Positions 46,557 through 57,553 of a stretch of 64,000 nucleotides of DNA are shown here, in pieces; within the stretch, counting starts at the first letter, position 1; the number at the start of each line of letters is the position of its first letter. The notes under the pieces are model-generated. The model was not told the origin of the DNA. It saw only the letters and a program-made list of their open reading frames with translations, and made no database searches. The stretch is from Choanephora cucurbitarum. Lineage: Eukaryota > Mucoromycota > Mucoromycetes > Mucorales > Choanephoraceae. Location: positions 186,001-250,000 of the forward strand of contig JAIWNI010000013.1 in NCBI GenBank assembly GCA_025331435.1, given 5' to 3'. Both the position numbers and the translations under genes were made by a program.

Positions 46557-49500
46557 ATGGCTATTTTTAGAACCAAGAAGAAACAGTTTTTATCAGAACA
46601 AAAGCATGCGAAAAGTAAGCAAGTGAGCCTGTACAAAGAATTTGATAACTGACAACAATATTAGCCTCATCCATATCTTCAACAAACTCAATCTTACTAG
46701 AACCAAACAGCAAAACCCTAAAAGAAAAGCCATCTGATGATGAAATCAATAGACTGTTTGAAGAGGCTGCTGTATGTCTTTTAATAATCAATAAAAGAAG
46801 CATAAACACCAATGTCTTTATATTAGTCTAGGTTGGATATAAATATAAATGATGCAAGTGTCAAGGAACTCAGCACAGACAAGAAATGGTTTATATTGTG
46901 CAATGAAAGTGCACTTACTTCGATTGGAACAGTTGCTGGCAGAAAGAGTTCAAATAGTTATAGCTCAGCAAGTATATACCCAAATGACAGCATTAGCAGC
47001 GCAGGCACCATTCGTTCCATTGCATCAGATAGCGAAATCTTGTCACCTACATACTATATCCAGTCTTTAGTCAACAAAAACAACAAGTCAGACAGACGAT
47101 CTAAACTAGTAACTGACCTTTCTGTTCGTCTTCGAACAATGCCTTTAAGGTAAATCCTTACAGGTGCAATATAAAAGTAAAAACGAACACGCCTCCCTTC
47201 TGATAGTCTATATTGCTTAGATGGGCTCAAAACTTTATAGAAAACGATGGCATAAAAGTACTGTTTGAAGAACTTGCATCTATCAATAAGATAAGCAATA
47301 GGTAGTAGCATTCGGTTGAGCTGAAATGCAAGCATGATATTGATGTGTTAGTTTTAGAGTTCAACGCGAATCTCAATTGGAATTAGAAATCATCAAGTGC
47401 TTGAGACAGTTGTTCAACAACTATGTAAGCCATTTTGCTTAAAGCACGTTAAATGGTTTGACTGATTGGCTTTATGTAGTACGGTATTCAACAAGTTGTT
47501 AGTGATCCTTCATACATTGTAATTTTGACGCAGTCAATCTTGTCCTCTTCACTGCCTACACAGCGGCTGGTTTGTGATGCCTTGACTTTTATGTGTTATT
47601 TCGATCAGCCAAGAGGTCATGCTATGGTACTTGAAGGCATGGACAAGATCAAAGAAACTCGGAGCGACTATGGAAGATTTGATGCATGGCTAAAATCATT
47701 AATCAACGTCTTGGACAGTCGCTGTAAGGCGGGTTCGATTTCATCCATCAATATGCATCAAAATGTCTCCAAGAGCTCTGACATACCTCTCACCGAATAT
47801 GCAGTAATGTATACGCACAGACATCTCTCCTTGTTGTTTTCATCATAGATAGCTAACATTGCAATAATCTAGTTAGCCAATTTGTTATTGATTCTTGCTA
47901 TTACAGACCCTGATACAATCGATAATAGAGACAAGCGTATTACACTTAGAAATCAGCTCTATCAAGCTGGTCTATCACAAGTGATAGAGAAGATGTATAC
48001 GCTGAACAATGAATTGATCAACTTGAAGCTTGAAGAATTTGCAGAGCTTGAAGATAGTGACGCAATTGCACATTTGGCGTTGAGAGAAGAAAGTACAGAG
48101 CCAGAGGAAATTCTTGAGACTGTTGTTGCATCTATTCGAGGCACAAGAGCTTATGACTACCTCCAGCGCTTACTCCAACACTTGCTGCTCTTACAGTGTG
48201 ATCCGGAAACAAAAAACAGATACTATCAATTAATTGAACACTTCGTATCCCATATAAACCTTGATAGAAGAGGAGTTACTGGCAGCTTCTCAAACACTTA
48301 CGGACTCACCGTCAAAGATTTGATTGCTAAATTTGCTGAAGAAGACGAATTAGAAGCTACGTTAAAAGAACTAGATGAAGCTAGAGCTATAGCTACAAAT
48401 GCGTTAGAAAGAGAAGCAGCGTTACGAATACAGATAGATTTAAAAGCAGGTATGTATGGCTCCCATATTATAGCTCATTTATCTTGAAGTATCTGCTGCT
48501 CATTCTCATTTGTTTTTTCTTTTTCCTGTAGATGGTCTTGTTGGTAAATATCGTATCAAAGCAGAGACATTGGAGCGTAGTCTGCATGTTGCAAACCAAA
48601 CCAATGCTGTACTACAACAAAAGCTTCGCGATATTGAATCAGATCATAAGCAAACACTTGAATTGATGGAAGCCCAGATTAAGCGGCTCTATAACACTGT
48701 TTGCTATTTGGTCTCCAAAATCGATGAAATGCCAAAAACTGTAAGTGTAGTCTAGATTGAACGATTGTGGTTTTGTACTAAAACTTAAGTTTGGTAAAAG
48801 ATAGAGACTTTTGATTCAATTAAATCAAAAATCAGCTCTAGCGTAGATCTCATACACGAACGAAGAAAATCAAAACCACTACCAATACCAAAGAAAAAAC
48901 TGTCTACAGAGCAAAAAGCGTCCATCGTTGCTGAATCACTGATGGAGGAAAGAGCTACTTCAAATCATACCCCTCCTGCAAGCCCGGCTGATACCCACAA
49001 AATACCCAACCTTATCACCAACACATCTATGCCTTCGATCACTGAAATCACTCCACCACATACTCCGCCAAACAAGACTCCGGAAAATAGTGTTGCTTCA
49101 AGAAGCTCAAAGTCACCTGTCTCATTGATCGAATTAGAGTTGACACATCCATCACAGTCTTCATCTTCGAAATCTGTTGCTTCACTTTTTTCTAATTTCG
49201 ATACAAAAGAGTCGGATTCAGTATCATCATTTGCATCAACTTCTGCAGCTTCTCTAGAATCTTCTGAAGCTAGAAAATCAAGCGAGTCATGTCCTCCTCC
49301 TCCCCCACCGCCACCACCTCCACCACCTCCACCACTTTTGCCTTCTGTTATTGATTCAAATCCAAATTCCTCAGCGCCACCGCCTCCCCCGCCTCCTCCA
49401 CCTCCACCTATTTTGGCTTCAGGTACTATTCTCTCTACAGTTGCCACAACATCAACCAGTAGACAAGCAGCACATCAATCGAAAAAGAAATTAAAATTTG

Positions 49501-51265
49501 TTGAATGGGAGAAAATAAATCACTTTAGACTAAAAGAAACCATTTGGCAACACCTGGAGGATGAAGACGAAGAAAACAAAGACAAAGAGTATCTTTCTAG
49601 AACTGAACCCGATGAGGATCTGCTATTTGATAGCCAATCCATCATTACCAAGCTCTCGCAAGCGGATGTCTTTAACTGCATTGAAAATACATTTGCTCAA
49701 AAACCAAGTGCTGATTTGACGCGTAGGCAAAAGAAGAAATCTAATGTAGTAGAGCTTCTAGACCCTAGAAAAGCTTATAGCATTAGTATCTTTTTAGCAA
49801 GTATGCCAAAAGAGTTTGAAGTTCAAAAGTTGGCATCGTACATCTCAAGCTTATCGCCTATGATAATGCAGGAGCATGTTTTGGTCAATCTGATCAAGTT
49901 TGCTCCAGACCAGGATGAAGCTGAGAAAATAGAAAAGTACGCAGCTTCCTCTGACATAAGCCAATTATCCTTACCCGATCAGTTGTCCTTTTATATGCTA
50001 TCGATTCCACAATTCAAGATACGAATTCAATGCTTGATGTTCAAGGTCACTTTTTGGGATAGAATAGATCACCTTGAAAAGGTAACAAAAATAATGCAAT
50101 GCATGAAATGATTTGCATTTATTCACATTGTCTCTTAATAGAACATGGAATATCTTTTAAGTGCTTCTACCTCTCTTCTGCAGGCCAAGAAATTCAAAAA
50201 GCTATTGCAAATGATTCTTACTTTGGGAAACTTCATGAACGGAAACACAAGTAGAGGAGGCGCACTTGGTATTAGAATAGCAAGTATAAACAAAGTAAAT
50301 ATACCCTTTTGCATTTCTCTTTCTATCGGGTAAGATTGCGGTTTAACCTATTTTGTTTTTGTGTAGATCATTGACACAAAGGGTAGCTCGTCAACTACAC
50401 TCATGCACATTTTAGTGCAAACGGTTGAGAACAGTTTTCCTAAAATAATTGGTTTTTTGGAAGAGCTGTGTTATTGTCAAGAGGCAAGCCAAGGTTTGGA
50501 AATAACTAGTAATTAGCAAATCTACTATAATCGCTAACTGTTTTGCTGCCTATCGAAATCTATAGTTAATTTGACAGAGCTTAACAGTGAAACAGCATGC
50601 ATATATCAAGAACTGAAGTACTTTGATACATTGTTAGACACAGATGAGCTCACCCAAAGCTTGAAAGAGTTCCAGCAGGAAGCACAACCTAAGGTCAATC
50701 AATTAAAAGTGCTTCATGATCAAGCAGAATCGTCTTTCAAAAAAGTTGTTACTTTCTACGGTGAGAAACCTGAAGAGCTTACACCAAATGAGTTTTTCAA
50801 AATCTTTCAAACGTTTGTCTCAAACTGGCAAGTAAGTTGTTTTCTTTTTGGCTGTTCTTGTGATTGCCAAACTAACACTTACTATAGAAATGTTCGAACG
50901 AGTTACTTGCTCTTAGACAAAACCGAGAACGTCTCGACGCTCAAAAGAGAAATGAAGCAGAGCGTAGAAATTTGATGAAGCATAGTAACAGGGGAAAAGG
51001 AGTTGACATGAGCGACTGTAAGTTTTCTTTGTACATTCTGTTCTTCTCTTCTAACAACCATTTTGGGCTCTTAGATACACTGACTACACAGCACGACTTG
51101 ATTATGGAAAACCTGTTTGCCAAATTGATGATGAGCCGAAGAGAGTACAAAACTAAAGAAAAGCTTCAAATCATGCGCGAACAGCCGGCTATCTCTTTAA
51201 ATCAACTGGATGCAACTGAAATCCTTCAATCGATGAAAAGCGATATTAGTTTAGTCAGTCATTAA
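46557..51265 (+). CDS. Formin (GBD/FH3-FH1-FH2), actin nucleator
   Basis: A large formin with about a dozen short introns. The first exon (46557-46614, MAIFRTKKKQFLSEQKHAK) joins an exon with EKPSDDEINRLFEEAA. The GBD/FH3 armadillo region follows (STDKKWFILCNE, SPTYYIQSL, LRQLFNN, TQRLVCDALTFMCYFD, RGTRAYDYLQRLLQHLL), then a coiled coil (YRIKAETLERSLHVANQTNA). FH1 has two polyproline runs (14 Pro at 49293-49334 and 11 Pro at 49377-49409) that bind profilin-actin. FH2 contains KLKFVEWEKINH, AYSISIFLASM, KKLLQMILTLGNFMNGNTSRGGA and IIDTKGSSSTTLMH, including the lasso/post and GNxMN signature. A C-terminal basic segment ends at 51265. Rho-GTPase control through the GBD is inferred from the family. 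The exon 2/3 acceptor was chosen at TTAG before TCTAGG for phase. Confidence 0.93.
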
Positions 51266-51870
51266 CAAAAAAAAAAGTTAAACATACATTGGTGTTTCCA
51301 AGTCAAAAAAAAAAAAAATAGCAAAATAAAATGATGCAGAGTATACCTCCAGGTACCTACATGATTAGACGCAAGCTAAATGTCTTAGTCACAAGACTAC
51401 GTTTTGCAAGAAATACAGAATAGCTTTTGCTGAATACTTTGATTGTAAGAATATGTTATCCTGGTGTCAAGGTAGAATCTGACTAGAATCTGATACAACA
51501 TACAAGTTATATGATCTGATTTATCCCCTGCTTATTTGATAATATCTTTAACAATAAATGAGTCTGATTCTAATTGTTTGATATCTCAATCTTTTCTTCT
51601 TGCTTCTGAATCATTACTACACAGATATGGATTCTAGCAACACTTTAGAACATTAAAACGCACTTGTTCAACAATCCCCCCATTAACAAGAATTTAGGGA
51701 AGTGAGCGATGTTAACATTCTCATCTCGCTTATCTGGGTACGCTGCTTCAGTCTTTCTATCTCTTCATGATTGAGTATGTTTCTTGTGGTTTATACTTAG
51801 ATATAGCATTTGTCGCATGATATTTAGTAGACACTGGTTTTCTTTAGACATAAAGCCTTTGTATACTTAT
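51266..51870. other. Intergenic region left of the MULE
   Basis: These 605 AT-rich nt lie between the formin stop codon and the left terminal repeat of the transposon. No coding frame or RNA gene was seen. Confidence 0.5.
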
Positions 51871-51979
51871 GTGGAACACTACGTCCACTCCAATGTCCAC
51901 TCCCTTCAGACACCCTACCTAATTTCCTCGCCATGATAGTAATAATCTTCCCCCCCCCCATTTTCTGCTGTCCACTCCA
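51871..51979 (+). repeat. Left terminal inverted repeat of the MULE
   Basis: This 109-nt repeat pairs with 55770-55879. It contains several GTCCACTC units (near 51883, 51895 and 51970, with another copy just inside near 51987) and a run of ten C. Confidence 0.92.
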
Positions 51980-52029
51980 ACACTCTGTCCACTCTATTCT
52001 CGCTGTTGATGAAGATGTAAATATATTGT

Positions 52030-52640
52030 TTATTCTAAAGTTATGATTTCAGGCGATGTTTTGAGACTTTTTCTCTTTGGAAATTGACGCCATTTGTTCC
52101 AATAATTGTTGTACTCTTCTATTTTTCCATCAATCGTAAAGAAATAATGATAAACAGAAGGAAGATTTCTTTGATTAACACCTAGGCTGATAGCATACCA
52201 GTGTAGATTATGACTGTTTCAATATGGATAGCAACGGGCTTTGACTTGAATTTTGGTAAGTTGAGAGGAAGAAAAGTTAAAGGTGGGTTTATACCAGGAA
52301 GCTCTGACTCAGCAGAAGGATATAAACAAACAGGAATACCATATGTGTCAGCTACAAGCTGTCCACAGTCAGGCCCATAAAACCATTCGGCTATATCTCC
52401 TTTTTCCAATCCTTTTTCGATGACTTTGCCCAATCTTTCGACTTGAAAAGCAGGGAAATGCTTCTCGTACAATGGTTTGATATTCATGTAAGTTTAAAGC
52501 ATCTTTCTTCTGACTTCCAGGTATTGGTTTCCATCTTGGTAATTGAGTTGCTTCTGTCAATCAAGAAAGCAACTGCTCTAAAACCACAATTACCATCTGC
52601 CTTTGGATCAAGATATCCTGTAATTTCAGATTAATAAATG
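52030..52640 (-). pseudogene. Broken OTU-type cysteine protease frame carried by the MULE
   Basis: The minus-strand peptides show both ends of an OTU domain: the Cys box GYLDPKADGNCGFRAVAF near 52640-52590 and the His box HNLHWYAISLGV near 52215-52180. The tail reaches a stop at 52030. Between the two boxes the frame is interrupted three times. There is a shift after ..AVAFLID, an in-frame TAA within KML-TYMNIKPLYEK, and a shift between PVAIHIE and NSHNLHWY. Introns could explain the first shift but not easily the other two, so I call it a decayed gene or decayed C-terminal domain. MULE-linked OTU proteases are known in other lineages; their job in transposition is unclear. Confidence 0.65.
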
Positions 52641-52793
52641 AAGCACTGAGTATACTGCGGATTGTTGAATTAATGTTGCCTCTTGCTTATTTGTTGGGCA
52701 TGCGACGTATATCAAATACGAAATCACTCTTTCCATAGGCAACTTGGTCTGGTTTTCTTTTTCTAATTATGAGTTCCGCTGTGAGTGCAGATG

Positions 52794-55361
52794 TTAGTTA
52801 TCTGTGATATAAGCTTTTGTATTGTAAAGCCTACTTTTAGTTTTTTCGATTGTCTCTTTCTTCTTCTGCAACACTGCTTCTTTCACATCTTCTTTTTCTA
52901 AAGTATACTCATAATGAGTTCTGTTGCGCTTTACATTTTTTGGGCGTCCTTTTGTATTTGTTCGGGTTTTAGGAGGCAAGGCGTTCTCAATTCTATTCTC
53001 CTCTGTCTTGATTAAAACTTTCTCAATAGAATCGACCAAGTTCTTTTTGTCTTGTTTTGAATCAAGCAATTTGTACAGTTCGACAAGCTTGGTGGTCACA
53101 TTTAGAATACGAGCATCATCCAAAAGTTGAGCACTCGTTGATGCACTTTCATCTGATTGGCGTATGACGTGAGGGACGTTCCCAGTAGCGTCGATAACTG
53201 TACAGTTATCATCATCCTCATCTTCAATCTCCCAAACTTCTTCTTCAGCTTCTTTCACATCTATGTAACATCTCATTAATCCAAATTTCTACCTGTTACA
53301 TTAGTCTTGACTTACTATATTTATCAGCGCAAATAATATGATCCTCATCTTCTCTAACTGCATTTGCCTCGCTCTCTTCAATTTTATCTTCAAAGCAACC
53401 TGAAAAATATTAGTTGTCTGCATATGAAAACAAATTGCGCTTACCCTCTTCGTTATCGTTAGGTTCGAATCTCCATCTACGTGGGATTATACTAAGAGGG
53501 ATTGTGCTAGACTCCAAGCTTAACATGTGTTTACATGTAAGGTTGTGTTGAAGTCTAATTGAACACAGACAAGCTTGATAGACAATAGCTCCTTCAGCAG
53601 AACGTATCTTGAGGAGCTCCTGGAAGATTTTGTTTACTGCAAAGGAATAAACTGTCGTGAAAAGAGGGCGAATCATTTCAAAGAGGTCTTGATCATGAAC
53701 ATAAATACTGCGGTATGACAGCTTTTCGCCACTCTTCTTACGTTCCAATTCATTTTCCTTATCGATTCAGAGCATCGTGTTAATCTAAATAGATACAATT
53801 GAAAACAACAGGCACTTACTCTCTTTTTGTACCATTGGTCTATTTTTTCTGTGGTCATGACTATAGTACCAGAGGATGATTTCAAATGGCTTTTCAGAGA
53901 AGAATGGCTACTTTCTACTCTGTTGGAAAAGCGATTTCCCATGTGAGGCAGTTTATAAGTATGGAAGGCTGTCCATTTTTCTGCCTCTTCCATTTTGCTA
54001 AAATGTAATGCTAAGTAATCACAATTTGTCGAATAGTATACTTACCTCTCAATAAACACAACAGCTCTCTTTTTGCCTTCTTCACTAACATAGCTTATAG
54101 GCAAAAGCGTACCATCAGCTTAAACTTCAATATTTTGCTAAATTTAATAGTTTAGAAAGAGTTGATTTTTCTCTTATCTGCTTACCTTGACACTTTCAGG
54201 AAAAACGTCAGGCTCATCAAGAAACAAATTCTTCAAATTCAGAACAGCAACATTCATTTCTTTCCTTGTAATTGCTTTGAGAGCAATTACCTGAAATCTC
54301 TTCTGGATTTCTTACCGAATAATGTCCCTTCTGTCCTTGTCTTTTTCTGTTACGCATTCCATGAGCTTCACCTCAAAACGTTTCTGCATGTGAACATAAC
54401 ACAAAACGTGTTGTGCGGATGGAAAAACATCAGCAATGGCGTTCTTGAGTGCTTGCTCATTGTCTGTAGTTATGGTCAAAAGACCGGAATGGCTTTCTTT
54501 GGCCGTTTGCGACCAGATTGCTTCTTTTAAGCAACGAAGGACCCACTGGTATTGGTTGAAGCCTTCTTCGCTTATGAAAGCACCTGCAGCTTCGAAGGTC
54601 ACAAGAGTGTTAGGTTTGGTACCTTCGACACTACTTGTACCAACAATGTTGATGAATGCTAGTCTATGAGCATTTATTTTATAGGTTGCATCAATCACTA
54701 GGTTTTCGGGCATAAGTCTAGCACGCTCAATGCTAGACTTCGATGAAAAGAAAACGGCATTGACTCTTCTGTCGCTATCAAGGGTGTAGAAAACTTCATA
54801 CCCCTTGTTTTGCAAGCCAATGACATATTCATACATCATTTTTCCGCGTTGGGTGCTGAAGAATCGGTACTGAAGATTCTCTAAATCTTTTTTTGTGACA
54901 TTTAAGACTTTGTCAGCTACCAGTTGGCGGAGAACATGTTCAGCATTAAGACCTTCCTGGAAATATCTGAAGATTCTTTCTTCCAATTCAACAGGCATCT
55001 TTCTGTTGATGCTGTACTCTGCAGGGCTTTTCGGGATGTCATGGTTGTGGTAGTCCTGATGAGAGACTGCAGTCCATTTTTGAAAGAGTGCATCCAATCT
55101 AAAATTGACAAAGGCACCACAAAGCATCTTCTTACTTTTGATGTTTTTGGAGGCATCTTCTCTGTCTGATCTAATGCGCTTAATGCCACTATGCTTGCAA
55201 ACATAATTGATTGAAGTGGGCTTGGAAGACTTAATACTCATAATCACATTATGCTCCTTTCCAAGTTGTCTAATAGCATCGTAAATATTGCTTTTGTTAC
55301 TGTACTCCTTATTAACAATAACGTTGAAGGTTTCTAGGTAGGTTTGTGTTGCTTGACTCAT
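52794..55361 (-). CDS. MULE-type transposase with SWIM-like zinc motif
   Basis: A multi-exon gene on the minus strand; the first exon is 55361-54316 (ATG also possible at 55376), followed by exons around 54270-54180, 54120-54050, 53990-53830 and 53750-53440 and a last large exon ending at 52794. The RNase H-like core shows the catalytic acidic residues in NLVIDATYKINAHRLAFI (D1) and LTITTDNEQALKNAIADVFP (D2, followed by HVLCYVHMQKRFE), and a glutamate in NRVESSHSSLKSHLK (E). A CxCx(n)CxH motif (CLCSIRLQHNLTCKH) fits a SWIM finger. The N-terminal part is a FAR1/WRKY-like DNA-binding region (YVCKHSGIKRIRSDRED ... CGAFVNFRL). The core looks intact, so mobility is possible if all introns splice as inferred. 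Confidence 0.85.
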
Positions 55362-55769
55362 TTTGATAATAGACAAAAGAAAAAAGCTTTTAAATTGATA
55401 TTAAAATGAACGGAACAACTTTCAAAGTAAGCACGTTATACAAGTAAATGTGTGGCTATTTATGGCACCAACAAGGTGGAAACAGATAGAGAATATAGAT
55501 CGTTTTTCTCAGGAACATATTTGAAGTCTTTGTGCTTTCACTTTAAATTTAGGTTTTTTTTCAATCAAATAACGACGAACACCCTCAGTGTAGTACCAAA
55601 TCATCCAATATAGACAAGGTTATGTATTAGACTCTGTAGTAAATAAGTGTGTTAGAAGCATTTCTTTCAGGGCTAATGAGGCAGGTGAATAGTTTTGCAA
55701 TTATCATATGTTTTTCATTAACGTTTATAGAAGCCGTTTGTTACGCAGCTTATTTGGAATTCTACAGAG

Positions 55770-55879
55770 TGGAGTGGACAGCAGAAAATGGGGGGGAGGG
55801 AAGATTATTACTATCATGGCGAGGAAATTAGGTAGGGTGTCTGAAGGGAGTGGACATTGGAGTGGACGTAGTGTTCCAC
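55770..55879 (-). repeat. Right terminal inverted repeat of the MULE
   Basis: This 110-nt repeat is the inverted partner of 51871-51979. The pairing is almost perfect; the differences are confined to the C/G-run. Confidence 0.92.
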
Positions 55880-57553
55880 CCATTCAAATGCGTCCGCTGA
55901 ATGAATGAAATGCTGAATGTGAGCTACATGGAGCTCCATTTTATTTTCATTAAGTTCAATACTGTAAGAGATATTCCTTAAAGACACGCTTCAAGCCTAA
56001 GTACATTCAGCGAGCACGTCAAAAGACATCGATCAAACAGCAAAGAAGTAGAATATAACACCCCTTTCTCGCCTTTTGAACACACGTTCTTCATTCAAGA
56101 TACTTTTTGGTCTTGATACTTGAATTACGCTGCATGAAAAAAACAAGATAACTCAGCTGAGAAATTCAGATGAAATTGTGTCGTTCTGATCTGGACAAAG
56201 ACTCAACCATACAATTCATGTGCTTAAAGATCTTCCTCAAGTGCTTTCTTCTCTTTATTTTGTCAGAAAAGTAAAAATTACAGCTTCAAGATAATAAAGC
56301 GTCATCGGTTTACTTTCTTTAGCCTAGAATAAGCCTCAATCAAAATCAATCACAACTCTTACCCAAAACGACTTTTCAAGTGATGGCTGAAAAGGTCGAG
56401 CTTCCTGCCTTCTCTTGATTTTTCTTCTTCTCTTCCTCTTAGCTCTATTTCTAGTGTATCCTTGGTTTAGAGTACCATAGCATATAGAACTAACAATGCG
56501 TGTATCATTATTGATTTATGCACGTACTTTGTTGGTGAAATATTCAATTGAATACATGAACCAGTGCAATAACGCATAATGCATGTTTCAAAGAGGATCA
56601 ACATCAGAAAAAAAAAGATGCGTGTTAAGAGTAATCAAGAAGTATATTGTTGAAGAAATTAGCATAGATTCAGCTGCTCGTATCACTAAGGAACTTGAAG
56701 TTCGAAATAACTCTGAGTCTTTAGACTATCTGTCTAGCAATACTTGTGTTTTGTTCTATCGTTTGTATCAGCGCCATGCACAAAGCTAAATAAGAATTAA
56801 AGCTTTTTTTTCTGAGCTATTGAGTTTAACTTTTAAAGAAGATAATACATGCTGAACTTAATCACCCAAATTCTACATATCCGGACTATTTTGTTTGTGT
56901 TAGATGAATAGGTGAGTAAACTGGATACATTTAAGCTGCTAAATATGTCATATACATTGTGTAGCTTAGAGGAAACACAAGGATTTCTAGGCGTTGCATC
57001 TGATCATAGAAGGCTAAATTCATGACAAGCTTCATTGATTGACAATACAGATGTGATGTATAGGAAACGATCGCAAATAAGCAGAATTGAGATAGTCTTG
57101 ATTGATTTAACATCCAAAATGAAATACTTTTCAACTAGAAAGCTTTTGGAGAAAGAGTATGTCATGTCAAAAAGAGATATAACAAAAGAATATGAAAATA
57201 GCTGTTTATTAATAAAAAACCATGCTAGACGTTAAAGACAGTTGAATAACATTAAACACTAGAGCACCTCTTAAACGTCAAGAGTTGAATGCGCTATAGC
57301 ACAAGGCAACATTGTTAGTCTATCTTGTATAACAAGAGAAAGAAAAAGATTGGATCTACACAAATGGCTACTACTAATTTATTAAAGGTCATGTTAGAAT
57401 CAACTGTATTTAAATTTGCCAGCCCACACAGTGTTTTGCTTGTTTTTTCTCTATTCTTCTTCGTGTTGTATATCGTTGAGTGGATATAACAAGTGTGTGT
57501 CTGTGTGCGTGCGCCATAAAGAAAAAAGAAAGCTATAAGCACCTGAACAACAC
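55880..57553. other. Intergenic region right of the MULE
   Basis: These 1.67 kb hold two short plus-strand frames (56583-56789, 68 aa; 57035-57235, 66 aa) with Lys/Ile-rich composition. I cannot support either as a gene. Pyrimidine tracts precede the SPT20 start. No RNA genes were seen. Confidence 0.45.

Larger units (their letters stand above)
51871..55879 (-). mobile_element. Mutator-like element (MULE) with terminal inverted repeats, about 4.0 kb
   Basis: The ends at 51871 and 55879 begin with the same GTGGAACACTACGTCCACTC sequence in opposite orientation, and the match continues for about 110 nt with roughly one substitution and one length difference in a C-run. Inside, all on the minus strand, are a MULE-type transposase gene and a decayed OTU-protease frame. 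TIRs over 100 nt, a MULE/SWIM transposase and an associated peptidase are hallmarks of Mutator-type DNA transposons. I find no matching target-site duplication directly outside the repeats. Confidence 0.85.

Noticed and set aside
48965..49447. Glycine-rich ORF on the minus strand
   Set aside because: It is the complement of the formin FH1 polyproline region.
53440..53500. GGTTCGAATC box as T-arm of a tRNA gene
   Set aside because: It lies within the transposase coding exon and no acceptor stem or anticodon arm can be folded around it.
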